Assembly: GCA_023213315.1 (NCBI GenBank)
Contig: JAKCPI010001563.1
Coordinates: 496,001-560,000 of the forward strand
Length of the DNA: 64,000 bases
Direction: 5' to 3'
Source: Euborellia annulipes
Taxonomy: Eukaryota > Arthropoda > Insecta > Dermaptera > Anisolabididae
Both the position numbers and the translations under genes were made by a program. Of the stretch, positions 12,101 to 22,651 are shown piece after piece. Each line of letters starts with the position of its first letter. Position 1 is the stretch's first letter. The notes beneath the pieces were generated by a model. It saw only the letters and a list, made by a program, of their open reading frames with translations. It had not been told where the DNA came from and searched no databases.

Positions 12101-15100
12101 AAATTTAAAGGGAATTAACCTCTGGCGTTTCTTTAGAAGCCATAATTAATATTCCAGCTGCTTCATAAATGAAAAGTTGATCGTCATTAGAGAGCCAAGC
12201 ATTTTGTTGGCTGTTTTCATGGACAGGCGCCAAGACCATGAATTCCTTCAAAGCTCCAAGCATTTCTGTAGAATAATCAGCCAGGTAGCCTCTAAATAAC
12301 AAAAAAAAATTTAGAAACAGAATTTTCTACCATTTTATTTATATGTGTTTAAGTTGAAAGAAACATAGAATTATAAAAATTTATTTAGATCTCAGCTTTT
12401 AGTTAAAGGAGGAAGCATTTCCAAGAGAGTAAGGCCTTATTGGAATTGGCATTAATAATAGTTTCGCAAAATGCGAAAACATAGTGCGATGAGGGGATAA
12501 ATTTATTTAATCTTTTGCCTTCTGCCATCATCAGGGCAATGAAAAAAATTAATCTGATATCTATATATTATATAAAAAAAGAGAAAAAATTTGAAATAAA
12601 TGAATTTTTTCACCATTTTGTAAGAATTATTTAAAAAAGATGAAGAATTTTAATGAAAATTAACAATTTTTTTTAAATAAACAAAAATTGTCAATAATAG
12701 GTATTTTTAAAAAAATTTTATTTTTTAATATAATTGCGTTCTTATGTTAAATTCAGATGTTGCTCCCTCCTGAAGTGATTTTTTATCTAAACAAATTAAC
12801 TATAATGCTAATTATTTTATTAATTCTTATTAGAAAGTTTTACTTACTTTAGATGTTTGACCATTTTTGAAAAAAGATAGGAAACGCGACTTCTTACTTT
12901 ACAGTTAGGATGCTTAAGGCCGTCTTCCATATAAGATTTAATTAAAGTAGGAAGATATTCGGGGTGAACGATAAAAAATTTCTCATATCGAGAGAGAACT
13001 TCAAAATATTGCAATGTGATGATGTATTGAGGATGAAAGCCAATGCCAGAACATAAAAGGACCTTCATAATTTCATTCATTGGCGTAGAAACCTCCTTAA
13101 ACAAAAATAAACAAATAAATCATTTTATTTTTTTAAATATCTGGACATCTAACGCGCCGAAAACTTGATCAAATCAGATCTAATTTCAAAATAAAACATT
13201 TAAGTAAATAAACTCATTATTTCAAATATTTAAAGTTTTTTTGGATTAATTTTAAACTAGCCCCGGGTGCATTAAAGGTAGCGTTTATATTTAAAAAAAT
13301 TGTATTATTCTTAATAGAATAGAATAGAATAAAGATATAAAAATGTATGAGAACAGGTTACAACACGGTGTAATCAATCAAGTTGCTGCTGCATTTCAAG
13401 TAACCTGTCTGACTGTAAGTACTGCACTTTTGATCAATTGCAAAGATAATTGGTATACACTATGGCAAGTCCAGGAGGATGAAACCAAGCAAAATCCTTC
13501 TGCGGGTCTTTGAGGCTAGTAAGTATTTAATTAATTTAAAATTAAAAGTATTTGTCGGTGGGTCAGGCGATCGTTTATGCCGTAGGCCCTTACAAAGGGG
13601 AAGAAGGAGGTTCAGGACAAAGATGTGCATCTTTTGTACCAAACAAAAACATATTTCGATCTATTATAAAACAAATATTTAAACTGAAATTACCTCGTTT
13701 GTATCTTTATCAAAATGATTTCCAAGAGCCATTCGAATTGCTTCTCCTAATTGATAGAAGAGCCAGAGCACCAATTCGATTTCTAAATAATGAGCAGAAG
13801 ACCACGAGTTCGAGACTTTGATGAATTTCTCTAGTACATAATCTAAAACTAGTTTTCTATTAACAGTAGCAATATTTTCAAAAAGATGTTTTAATTGTCG
13901 GCTAAAAAAAAATTAATAAAATTGTGCTATTTTTATATATATAAAAATATAAATTATATTGTATTATAAATGATCATACCGATATTCAAATAGGAAGAAT
14001 AAAATGAGCAAGCAGCTAGTTATATTTCAATTTATTAATAAACCAGGGCCAACGTTTCGGTCACATATGGGACCATCCGCAGGGCCAGGTTAATGTCTGA
14101 AAATACATATAATCCTCGCCAAGTTTTATTGGGTTGTCCATGGTATGATAACAACATAATTTGAGGCATTGTCATGATTAAGCTACATGCAATTGTGTAT
14201 GCCCAATATAACTTGGCGAAGATTATATGTATTTTCAGACATAAACCTGGCTCCTGAGGATGGTCCCATATGGGACCGAAACGTCGGAATTGAAATATAA
14301 CTAGCTGCTTGCTCATTTTATTCTTCCTATTTGATTATCAACACTCAGCTATATACCTCCTTCAAATACATACCGATATTCTTGAAAAGTTGCTTCGCTT
14401 TCACTTTCATCATCAAAATCATAAGAACTGTCAAATTTCATTTTTTCTACCAAAATTTCTAAAATCTGTTTCAGTTTTGTTTGATGATCTGGAGTGAATT
14501 GATTTTTGGAAATTAGAATCTAGAAAAATACACAAGAAAATTAGAATTCAAAAGGTTGCAAAACTTTTTTATTTACGGAAAGAAAGAACATGCTGCAAAA
14601 AATTTAAATGGAAAAAAATGTGGAGGGACCAAAGACATCACACAAGATTCTCTTATCTCATTTAGATGCCAGCAATCTTTTTTATGCAAATCAATCGTTT
14701 TTTTTTTTTTTTTTTTTTTTTTCTAATTGAAATTCGTTATTTTTTTGGTGAAAAACCTTCTTTAACAGCATCCTAACAAATCCAGCATAAATTAAATATC
14801 TATATTATATTAATAAATAAGTACCTTGCAAATTTGAAGATAGCCTCTACAAAATTCAAAACAATTTTGTGAAACATCGTCATATTCACATTTTAAAAAA
14901 TTCATCGCAATTGGGATGAGGAGGTCAATCGAAGCTAAGGCGATGATACCATCCTCTTGAAACATGTCTCTTGAGGATCTAAAATTTAAAACAAGTAAAA
15001 ATATAAAATAAAATCTTTTTATGGCTCAAAAAATTTTATTTAATTATTATATCTTTAATGCTTATAATAAAAATTTGCTGTGACTAGCCGCACATCACAC

Positions 15101-18100
15101 AACTTGATCTTATTTTTGGTAATCAAAAGTTGTGTGATGTAGAGGCAAAATGAGAATTTGAAGACCACCTGAAAGGATAATTGATTAAAGAATTATCATC
15201 AAAATCAGAAGAGAGAATTTTGAGAAAATCGAATAAAACTAACAGGCATAAAGTATTAATATATAAGTAAGGTATTAGTACTCTGGACGATTTTATTCAA
15301 AGCTTTCTATTATTAGCCACGGGCGTACCTATCCTTAAATATAAAATTTCAATACCATTAGAATGCCTCATTTATATGAAAAAAATAATGCAGGTCTAAA
15401 TTATATAATTTTAATTGAAATAAATTATATACTTACTTATACATCTCAATTGATTGGCATCCCATCAAATTAATAAAGCGAGAAAGTTTTACAGGATAAT
15501 CACTCTCATCATTCTATAAGAAAAAATAAATAAATAAGAATATAATATGTTTAGGTAATATTATATTTATTGAAATAAATATCATTTAAAAGAAGAGATC
15601 AGACCAAATATTTTCTCTCCGATTTTTCTCTTAATAATATTTAATTTAATTAAAATGACAACAAATTAATAGAAAAATGAACCAAAAATAAAATTCAACA
15701 GTCAAAAGATGAAATTAAGTCATATGGAGTTTTTAACATTTTGCTTTTTTTACATGTATAATAATAATAATAATAATAAACGTCTTTATTCTTTTTTTTA
15801 CATTTTACATGTATTATTTCCAAGTTTAAATCAAATTTGTGTTTTTTCAATATATAAATTTTAACTACACACCCACTAGCGTAAAGTTTTTTAGCTGGGC
15901 CCCCCCCCGCAAACCTTTATTTCGGGCCCCATTATTAGACCTTACAAAAAATATTTTTAAAATACAGTATATCCTTGAACCCTGAGGGCCCGGGCCCTTT
16001 CAAAGACAAATTTTCATTAACTCCCTGAGGGCCCCGGGCCCTTTCAAAGACAAATTTTCATTAATTCCCTGAGGGCCCCGGGCCCTTTCAAAGACAAATT
16101 TTCATTAACTCCCTGAGGGGCCGGCTTTCAAAGACAAATTTTCATTAATTCCCTGAGGGCCCCGGGCCCTTTCAAAGACAAATTTTCATTAACTCCCGAG
16201 GGCCCCGGGCCCTTTCAAAGACAAATTTTCATTAACTCCCTGAGGGGCCGGGCCTTTTCAAAGACAAATTTTCATTAATTCCCTGAGGGCCCCGGGCCTT
16301 TTCAAAGACAAATTTTCATTAACTCCCTGAGGGCCCCGGGCCCTTTCAAAGACAAATTTTCATTAACTCCCTGAGGGCCCCGGGCCCTTTCAAAGACAAA
16401 TTTTCATTAACTCCCTGAGGGGCCCGGGCCTTTTCAAAGACAAATTTTCATTAACTCCCTGAGGGCCCCGGGCCCTTTCAAAGACAAATTTTCATTAACT
16501 CCCTGAGGGCCCCGGGCCCTTTCAAAGACAAATTTTCATTAATTCCCTGAGGGCCCCGGGCCCTTTCAAAGACAAATTTTCATTAACTCCCTGAGGGGCC
16601 CGGGCCTTTTCAAAGACAAATTTTCATTAATTCCCTGAGGGCCCCGGGCCCTTTCAAAGACAAATTTTCATTAATTCCCTTGAGGGCCTCGGACCCTTTC
16701 AAAGACAAATTTTCATTAACTCCCTGAGGGCCCCGGGCCCTTTCAAAGACAAATTTTCATTAACTCCCTGAGGGCCCCGGGCCCTTTCAAAGACAAATTT
16801 TCATTAATTCCCTGAGGGCCCCGGGCCCTTTCAAAGACAAATTTTCATTAATTCCCTGAGGGCCCGGGCCCTTTCAAAGACAAATTTTCATTAATTCCCT
16901 TGAGGGCCTCGGACCCTTTCAAAGACAAATTTTCATTAATTCCCTGAGGGCCCCGGGCCTTTTCAAAGACAAATTTTCATTAATTCCCTGAGGGCCCCGG
17001 GCCCTTTCAAAGACAAATTTTCATTAATTCCCTTGAGGGCCTCGGACCCTTTCAAAGACAAATTTTCATTAACTCCCTGAGGGCCCCGGGCCTTTTCAAA
17101 GACAAATTTTCATTAACTCCCTGAGGGCCCCGGGCCCTTTCAAAGACAAATTTTCATTAATTCCCTGAGGGCCCCGGGCCCTTTCAAAGACAAATTTTCA
17201 TTAATTCCCTGAGGGCCCCGGGCCCTTTCAAAGACAAATTTTCATTAATTTTTTTTTTATCTAAATTTTTCCGTTTTTACCGGAGCCCTGAGGAGATACA
17301 GTTTTTTAGCCCGGCCCGGCCCGTGGGCCCCCCAAGGTCCGGGCCCCCCCCCCCCGCATTGCGGGGTCTGCGGGGGCGTACGTTACGCCACTGTACACAC
17401 CCGAAAGAGTAATTTTCATATTGAAAAATTAAATTTGGACAGTTAATTCCAAATTTAAATTTTGTGATTTTTTTTCACTATTTTGCAGGATGCAGCCAGC
17501 ATCTCTCATCGCTTTGAGAAGAGAATACAGATTTATTAAAAATAATAAAAATGGGGCAACATATATACATAAAAGTTTACTTTTAAAGTCGTATAGCCAC
17601 CATGGACAAGAACGTTTACATGACAGCAAAAATCTTAAAACTATTTCACGTGCTATGAAGAATTTAATAAAGAAACTGATAAACAATTTCCAACAGCTTT
17701 GCAGTATGAGTCATCGCCGATTTAAAACAAGAATTTCAAAAGCGATTTTCTGATATTGACATAAATTCTATGGAAATTCGTCTCTTTCAAAATCCATTTG
17801 ACTGAAATGTTACCGAAATTCCAAGGCAGTTTCAAATGGAAATTATTGATTGATCTTCAAGCTAACGATCAAATCAAGGAAGGAAACTTGGTCGATTTTT
17901 ATAAATATTTGGATGCAAAAGAGTTTCCAAATTTAAAACAATTTGCTTGTAAATTTATTTCTATGTTCGGACTACCTATATGTGCGAACAAACATTTTCC
18001 AGGATGAAGTATCAAGAAATCAAAGTACAGGGCCTTCAAATTTATTCTTGCTCACTGTTTGGAAATTTTCAAATTTCCGTCTCTGACTTCAATTTTAAAT

Positions 18101-19167
18101 TTCCCTCTCCCGCTTCACTTGTTAAAATGATAATGATTGAGTTGGTATTAAAATGATCAAATTTTTAAAATTCGCCTGTTAAGATTTTCTCCTACTTTTA
18201 TTTATGCTACACATTTTTTTCTCAAATAAAAATATAAATATACAGGGTGCGGGGCCAAAATCCGGAAAAATTGAATTTGAATTTCTGAGTATACTAGCTA
18301 GGATAAGTCGGTAAGACTTTAATAATCTCAAAATGGCCGAGTTTGTCAAGTCAAGCTTGTAATGCAACAGAAGAGCGACGTAAGGTAGAAGGAAAGTCTT
18401 CGCTCAAGAAAGCTGACCGAAATTTTAAGATTCTTCGGGCACCTAAGATGCATCCGTGAATCCGCCTCTGGGAGGCCAATAAGACGATGCACCTGCTCAA
18501 ATTGGCACCCTGAAAACGTGGATATGTTTCGGTCAAAGGATTTGTGGCCTTCTTAAGTCCCAACTTGAACCCAGCGTTTTAAGAGAGAGAAACCATCAAG
18601 TCCAAGCACCTCAACATCACCTCCCTCCATCAAAGCAGCCTTTGCAGCCATGGAGCTTAGGAGCGAGGATTGAGGGGGTGATGGAGGCGCAGGGCGGCTA
18701 TATTAAATTTCTTATTCAATCTCAAATAGGATCCCATAAGTGGGATTAAGCTGTATCTTTAATATTGATTGTAATAAACAACTGTTTCCATAAAACATTT
18801 TTTTGTCCGAATTTTGACCGCTCACCCTGTATATGTATATATTTATATACATTTTAAAAGAAGAGAGGGCTAATATACTCAAATTAATACTTACTGGAGG
18901 AGGTTTTATAAGATTATTTGCTTGAAGAAGAGGTACTAATTCTTTAATTAGATTCATTTTTTCTTTAGAATCCATTCCTTTATTTACAATTGCATGCAGA
19001 CATTCGAGAGCCGACTCCCTCGTGTTCACTTCTCTAATTAATAAAAATAATTCGGGAATAAAATGTACATTAGCTATAAGATTAATATCGATCCAAGATA
19101 TATATAATGAAATGGTATTTAAACATAAATTTGTAATTTTCGTAACTCTGAAGCGATAGTTTTTCTA

Positions 19168-19206
<39 letters not shown>

Positions 19207-22200
19207 CATTTTATATATTTATATACAATGTTCTTTACCAGAATATGCAGCCAAGTATCAGCAATGAGACGTATTGAATGTGTTCTTATAAAATCTTTTA
19301 TTCTTGTATATTTTTCTTCCAACACTTGTGATCTTTTAATTTCACGATCGGCAATCTTAAAATAAAAAAAAATAAAAATAATTTTTGTATATGAGAAGAT
19401 AAGTTTTCTCGGGTTAAGTCGCGTGAATATATATATATTTATGTAGGAAATCGAATCCTCGCTCCAACACCAGCGCCTCTAGTGGAAATTGGCAGTACGA
19501 TCTGCACCACCAGGATCGACGTTACTGACTCACCTTACCTTTACTCTCGATGACGATGCCTCAACGACTTTCACGAGCCACACGACAATCCAAAGACGAA
19601 TCTTAATTATTTTCCTATTTTGTATTTTTTTAATTTCATTAATATATTGTGTTTTTATTTAACAAGTTTTATTTAATTTAAACCACTGTTTACATTCCTA
19701 CAATTTTGGGGGCTCGTCCGGGATCAAGTTCAAAATCAAGATCAAGACCAACTGCCGCCATTCAAAATGGATTCCTTAGGTGATATCGTTTATATTAAAA
19801 GAGCAATAGAAGCAGCTAAATTAAAAGATATTAAAATATTTCACCGATTTGTTTTTAATGAAGAAGGAAATAGAAACAGACGAAGCCATTTAAAAAAATT
19901 TACTTGATTTGAATTTGACAAAGATTCAGCTGAATATAAATCAAAAATAGAAAAAGTAACAAAGGATTTTTCTATTGAAGAAATACAAATAATATGCCAA
20001 ATAATCGATATTTCTTACGAAGGTAAGAGTAAAGATGATTTAATTATACTGTTATGTCACTATATGATGGATTTAGAAGAACTCGAAAGAGAAGATGATA
20101 ATCAAGAAAAAAGCAATGACGAAGATGAAGAAGAAGAAATTAAAGAAGATGATGTTGATTCTAACGAAGACGATAATGAAGATAAATATAAGCCGATTCA
20201 AAAATGTGATACAAACGGTAGGCCAGCAATATCTATGACTTTTAGAGATATTGAAGATTCTATACAAAAATTTGATGGGTCGTCTGACATTTGAATTAAA
20301 AATTGGATATCAGATTTTGAAGAAATAGCCGATGTAACAAAATTGAATGATCTTCAAAGATTAATTTTAGCAAAAAAGTGCCTCACCGGACTTGCCAAAC
20401 TTTTCATTCAAGGTCAAAAAGAACTTACGACTTGGAAAAAATTAAAAGATGCTTTATTAAAAGAATTTCTAAAGAAAACGAATAGTGATTTACTTCACCA
20501 AAGATTATCTACAAGAAAGAAGAAATCAACTGAAAGTCCTTCTGAGTATTTGCTTATAATGAGAACCATAGCCTCTCAAGGTGAAAAAGAAGATGAAGCT
20601 CTAATAAAATATATTGTTGACGGTATTCAAGATTCAGGACCGAAAAAAATCATCCTTTATGGAGCTGAAAACATGAGGAGCTTAATTAACGATGTTGACG
20701 ATCGACAAAGATAGTATCGAATTAGATATTGACAACGAAGCACTTAAAAAACATAAAAAACAAATAAACGATATGTTTAAAGAATATTGTCCTACGAAAA
20801 TAAAAACAACGAATATAGAAATGAAGATTGCTCTTAATGAAGAAAAGCAAATTTATAATCAACCAAGACGACTTCCTTTTCCCGAAAGAATTACAGTTGA
20901 TAACCAGGTAGAATAGTGGATTAAAAATGACACAGTGGAACCGTGTAACTCCGAGTATGCTAGTCAAGTGGTCGTGGTGAAAAAGAAGGACGGTTCGCCT
21001 AGAATCTGCATCGACTACCGCCATTTGAATAAACTAATTATAAAGGACAGATATCCACTGCCTGTCATCGAAGACGAGCTCGATAAACTCCAAGAGGCTA
21101 AGATATTTACAACAATCGATTTGAAAAATGGATTTGTTCATGTACCAGTTAGTTTAGAGAGTAGAAAATATACAGGATTTGTCACGCACAATGGACAATT
21201 TCAATTTAAGAAGATGCCATTTGGATTGTGCAACTCCCCATCAGTTTTTCAACGTTTTATTAACACAATTTTTAAAGATTTTATTTCAAAAACCAGAGTA
21301 TTAACTTATATGGACGATCTTATAATACCAGCAGCTGACAACGATGAAGCCATTGACAGATTGGAAAAGATTTTGAAGCATTCACAAGACTACGGGCTAG
21401 AAATAAATTGGAAAAAGTGTCATTTCTTAAAAAGAAGAGTTGAGTTTCTTGGCCATGTTATTGAACGAGGGAAAATATTTCCATCTCCAGGAAAAACTAA
21501 AGCAGTTACAAAATTTCCAGAACCAACTGCCATAAAAGAAGTTCAACGTTTTTTAGGACTTGCAAATTATTTTCGCAAATTTATTCCGCAATATTCAAGA
21601 ATTGCCAAACCGCTAAGAGAGTGCCGACATCAGGGACGTCGACGAAGCTGAATGATGGCGACTTCGAGGACCTCCGAGGCGGATGCCCTGCAGGACGGCC
21701 GAGATGTAGGAAATCGAATCCCCGCTCCTACACCTTAATTATTTTCCTATTTTGTATTTTTTTTAATTTCATTAATATATTGTGTTTTTCTTTAACAAGT
21801 TTTATTTAATTTAAACCACTGTTTACATTCCTACATATATATATATAAATATTTGGATTTAAGTAAAACATATTACTTATAAAAAAAAAACATTTTGGCA
21901 AAAAACAAATTGAGATTTCAATGCAGATAGACTTTTCTGATCTCAAGAGTCTAAAAAATGTCACAACTTTCTCTTACCTACTTTAAAAAAGAAAAATTTG
22001 GAACAGTGGCGTTGTTCAGACCATAAGTTCTGACAAAAAGAAAAATAACATGTCACGCTCGGATTTCTGTTAAATTCGAGTCTACTCACTTCTAAATGGA
22101 TGGCTTTAAGGACTCGCAGGAAATGATCGACTGCCTGCTCTCCTAAATTAAAGGCTTCGATTAGGTCATTAAAAAAAGACGGCCAGCGTAAAGGATAATC

Positions 22201-22651
22201 AATTGTGAAAATATAGGCCATGATTTGGGCCTCTTTGTTTTTTATAAAATTTTGGTCGGGATTTGAAACCTAAAAAAAAGTAAATTACAAAACATATTTT
22301 CGTTTTTAATAATAAATAGTAATCACTTGTTGTTGGAGCCAATTGCTGAGGAACTCTTTAAGAAATTGCTGGTCATTTAAATCGCTTTCAGAATAACGAG
22401 TCTTGATGAAATGCTCAATCACTTGTAAACAAATAAATTTCAATGCATTGTCTGTTGTCTCTCCATTTGTTATTGCTAAAATTGATTTTTTCCATCCATC
22501 TTTTTCTTCATTTAAACGATCCAAGAAAATACTCCCCTGAAAAATAAAATATATATATATATGTGATTGATAAATGGATTGAGGTGACACTCACCTGCTG
22601 AAGGGCTAGAGTATTCTCGGGAATGAAGCATGCCAGAATATCTTTATCCAT
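9102..22651 (-). CDS. XPOT: Exportin-T (tRNA exportin), complete, 17 exons
   Basis: Karyopherin-beta that binds RanGTP and carries mature tRNA out of the nucleus. Coding exons in transcript order: 22651-22595, 22536-22327, 22269-22090, 19355-19239, 19164-18895, 15513-15437, 14978-14825, 14519-14374, 13901-13694, 13095-12848, 12291-12120, 12059-11814, 10732-10526, 10179-9925, 9609-9403, 9337-9212, 9140-9102. All introns are GT-AG, phases join without a break, and the total is 972 aa against about 962 in human. Family landmarks: FICLQVIEHFIKTRYSE in the importin-beta N-terminal repeat, YISWIDINLIAN, NKGMD, RYEKFF, KVRSRVSYLFSKMVK, SSDDQLFIYE-like LSNDDQLFIYEAAG, and C-terminal KVFRNYLK. The last exon encodes only 12 residues and the stop. 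Introns carry a Gypsy element, a mariner relic, hAT pieces and a Penelope-like insertion, yet no coding exon is damaged. Drosophilids are reported to lack this gene. Confidence 0.97.
10986..11476. repeat. Foldback repeat with 16-bp perfect inverted ends
   Basis: CATGCTGATTACAAAT at 10986-11001 is matched by its exact reverse complement at 11461-11476, inside an XPOT intron. The interior is non-coding. Probably a MITE; no target duplication identified. Confidence 0.5.
12511..12534 (-). ncRNA. Degenerate hammerhead-like core
   Basis: On the minus strand CTGATGA is followed by the short stem TGGC-AGAA-GGC(A) and then AAAA in place of GAAA. It resembles the other hammerhead-like cores in this window, but the catalytic GAAA is damaged. 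It lies in an XPOT intron. Confidence 0.35.
14049..14082 (-). ncRNA. Hammerhead-like core, left arm
   Basis: The minus strand reads CTGCGGA, then a stem GGTCCCATATGTGACC, then GAAACGTT. Conserved A6 of CUGANGA is replaced by C, so activity is unlikely. It is the inverted partner of 14254-14286. Confidence 0.5.
14254..14286 (+). ncRNA. Hammerhead ribozyme core, right arm
   Basis: CTGAGGA matches CUGANGA. It is followed by a perfect self-complementary stem II (GGTCCCATATGGGACC) and GAAACGTC. All core positions visible here are intact. Stem III is not evident or is very short, as described for Penelope-type hammerheads. Confidence 0.65.
15874..17393. mobile_element. hAT-like MITE enlarged by an internal minisatellite
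   Basis: The left end is CACTAGCGTAA and the right end TTACGCCACTG (inverted CAGTGGCGTAA). It is flanked by TACACACC at 15866-15873 and 17394-17401, a perfect 8-bp duplication. The interior 15980-17249 is a 44-bp tandem array; the flanking parts are G/C-run rich. It is related to the 268-bp element at 4164-4431, which has a single copy of the repeated block. It lies in XPOT intron 5. Confidence 0.9.
15980..17249. repeat. 44-bp minisatellite, about 29 copies
   Basis: The unit reads CTCCCTGAGGGCCCCGGGCC followed by CTTTCAAAGACAAATTTTCATTAA. Units differ by C/T in the first base, by one or two missing G or C in the palindromic GGGCCC core, and by a CTTGAGGGCCTCGGACCC variant. The variant recurs at about 16680, 16900 and 17033, that is, multiples of the unit apart, which indicates block duplication. 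Ending abruptly at a poly-T, it is GC-rich (core) in a 30% GC neighbourhood. Confidence 0.97.
17699..18006 (+). pseudogene. hAT transposase C-terminal relic (ZBED5/Charlie-like)
   Basis: One frame reads ADLKQEFQKRFSDID and IRLFQNPFD, meets an in-frame TGA at about 17802, and continues EIPRQFQMEIID. A frameshift near 17845 then leads into DLQANDQIKEGN, DFYKYLDAKEFPNLKQFACK and MFGLPICANKHF. The order matches the end of hAT transposases of the Charlie/ZBED5/GTF2IRD2 type (LFxNPF, ELIDLQ, FPNLxxFA, MFGSTYxCEQ). It is dead. It sits about 300 bp from the hAT-like MITE at 15874-17393. Confidence 0.8.
18243..18829 (+). mobile_element. Tc1/mariner-type element, decayed
   Basis: The ends CAGGGTGCGGGGCCAAAATC and the inverted CAGGGTGAGCGGTCAAAATT are flanked by TA dinucleotides (18241-18242, 18830-18831). 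The 587-bp interior keeps pieces of a transposase: SKDLWPSS followed by PNLNP (the catalytic D region), and near 18650-18710 ARIEGVMEAQGGYI, typical of the mariner C-terminus. Frames are broken and the N-terminal half is largely deleted. It lies in an XPOT intron. Confidence 0.85.
19442..19702 (+). repeat. 5' LTR
   Basis: 261 bp, TG...CA ends. About 130 bp (after CTCCAACAC, to before TTAATTATTTTCC) have no counterpart in the 3' LTR; the remaining sequence is almost identical. Confidence 0.9.
19707..19724 (+). promoter_or_regulatory. Primer binding site for tRNA-Pro
   Basis: TGGGGGCTCGTCCGGGAT, four bases after the LTR. It is an exact 18-base complement of the 3' end of tRNA-Pro with CCA, the primer also used by murine leukaemia viruses. 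Confidence 0.93.
19767..20714 (+). pseudogene. Gypsy gag, two stops
   Basis: The frame from ATG 19767 holds an N-terminal charged region and an acidic tract (about 20090-20190). It then holds the capsid-like part FDGSSDI-stop-IKNWISDFE, LAKKCLTG and LSTRKKKSTESPSEYLLIMR. In-frame TGA codons at 19905-19907 and 20292-20294 both stand where tryptophan is expected. The nucleocapsid zinc knuckle is missing. Confidence 0.85.
20692..21651 (+). pseudogene. Gypsy pol: reverse transcriptase only
   Basis: The +1 frame relative to gag. A TAG at 20914-20916 breaks the segment before EYASQVVVVKKKDGSPR. From 20935 the RT is intact: ICIDYRHLN, TTIDLKNGF, MPFGLCNSPSVFQR, the catalytic YMDD in TYMDDLIIP (about 21310), FLGHVI and FLGLANYFRKFI. 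After about 21620 the frame runs into the far C-terminal end of pol. Protease, RNase H and integrase are deleted. Confidence 0.92.
21705..21835 (+). repeat. 3' LTR
   Basis: 131 bp, lacking the middle 130 bp of the 5' LTR. It ends CCTACA. Confidence 0.9.

Larger units (their letters stand above)
13988..14368. mobile_element. Penelope-like foldback insertion with 13-bp target duplication on an XPOT splice site
   Basis: A 13-bp word (CATACCGATATTC) occurs at 13975-13987 and again at 14369-14381, flanking the insert. The insert is a near-perfect palindrome (arms from 13987 and to 14333) and each arm contains a hammerhead-like core (14049-14082 minus, 14254-14286 plus). Long, variable target duplications plus hammerheads fit non-autonomous Penelope-like retroelements. 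The duplicated word spans the last exon bases and donor of XPOT exon 8 (exon end 14374, donor gt at 14373-14372), so the insertion copied the donor. The upstream donor still works on paper and the whole element becomes intron. Confidence 0.75.
19442..21835 (+). mobile_element. Ty3/Gypsy LTR retrotransposon, internally deleted
   Basis: 5' LTR 19442-19702, primer site 19707-19724, gag from 19767, pol to 21651, 3' LTR 21705-21835. LTRs start TGTAGGAAATCGAATCC and end TTTACATTCCTACA. Gag and pol are broken. RNase H and integrase are absent because pol jumps from just after the RT (about 21620) to its last residues. No exact target duplication is visible, as both flanks are TA-rich. It is inserted in XPOT intron 3, antisense to the host gene. 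Confidence 0.95.

Noticed and set aside
15980..17249. CRISPR-like periodic array
   Set aside because: The 44-bp units are directly adjacent with no unique spacers. This is a minisatellite in a eukaryotic intron.
17490..17690. Extension of the hAT transposase relic upstream
   Set aside because: The 87-codon frame has no recognisable transposase motif before about 17699.
19178..19202. TA-rich promoter-like stretch
   Set aside because: A plain (TA)n microsatellite inside an XPOT intron.
20073..20267. Phenylalanine/isoleucine-rich minus-strand ORF
   Set aside because: Shadow of the acidic tract of the Gypsy gag on the plus strand.
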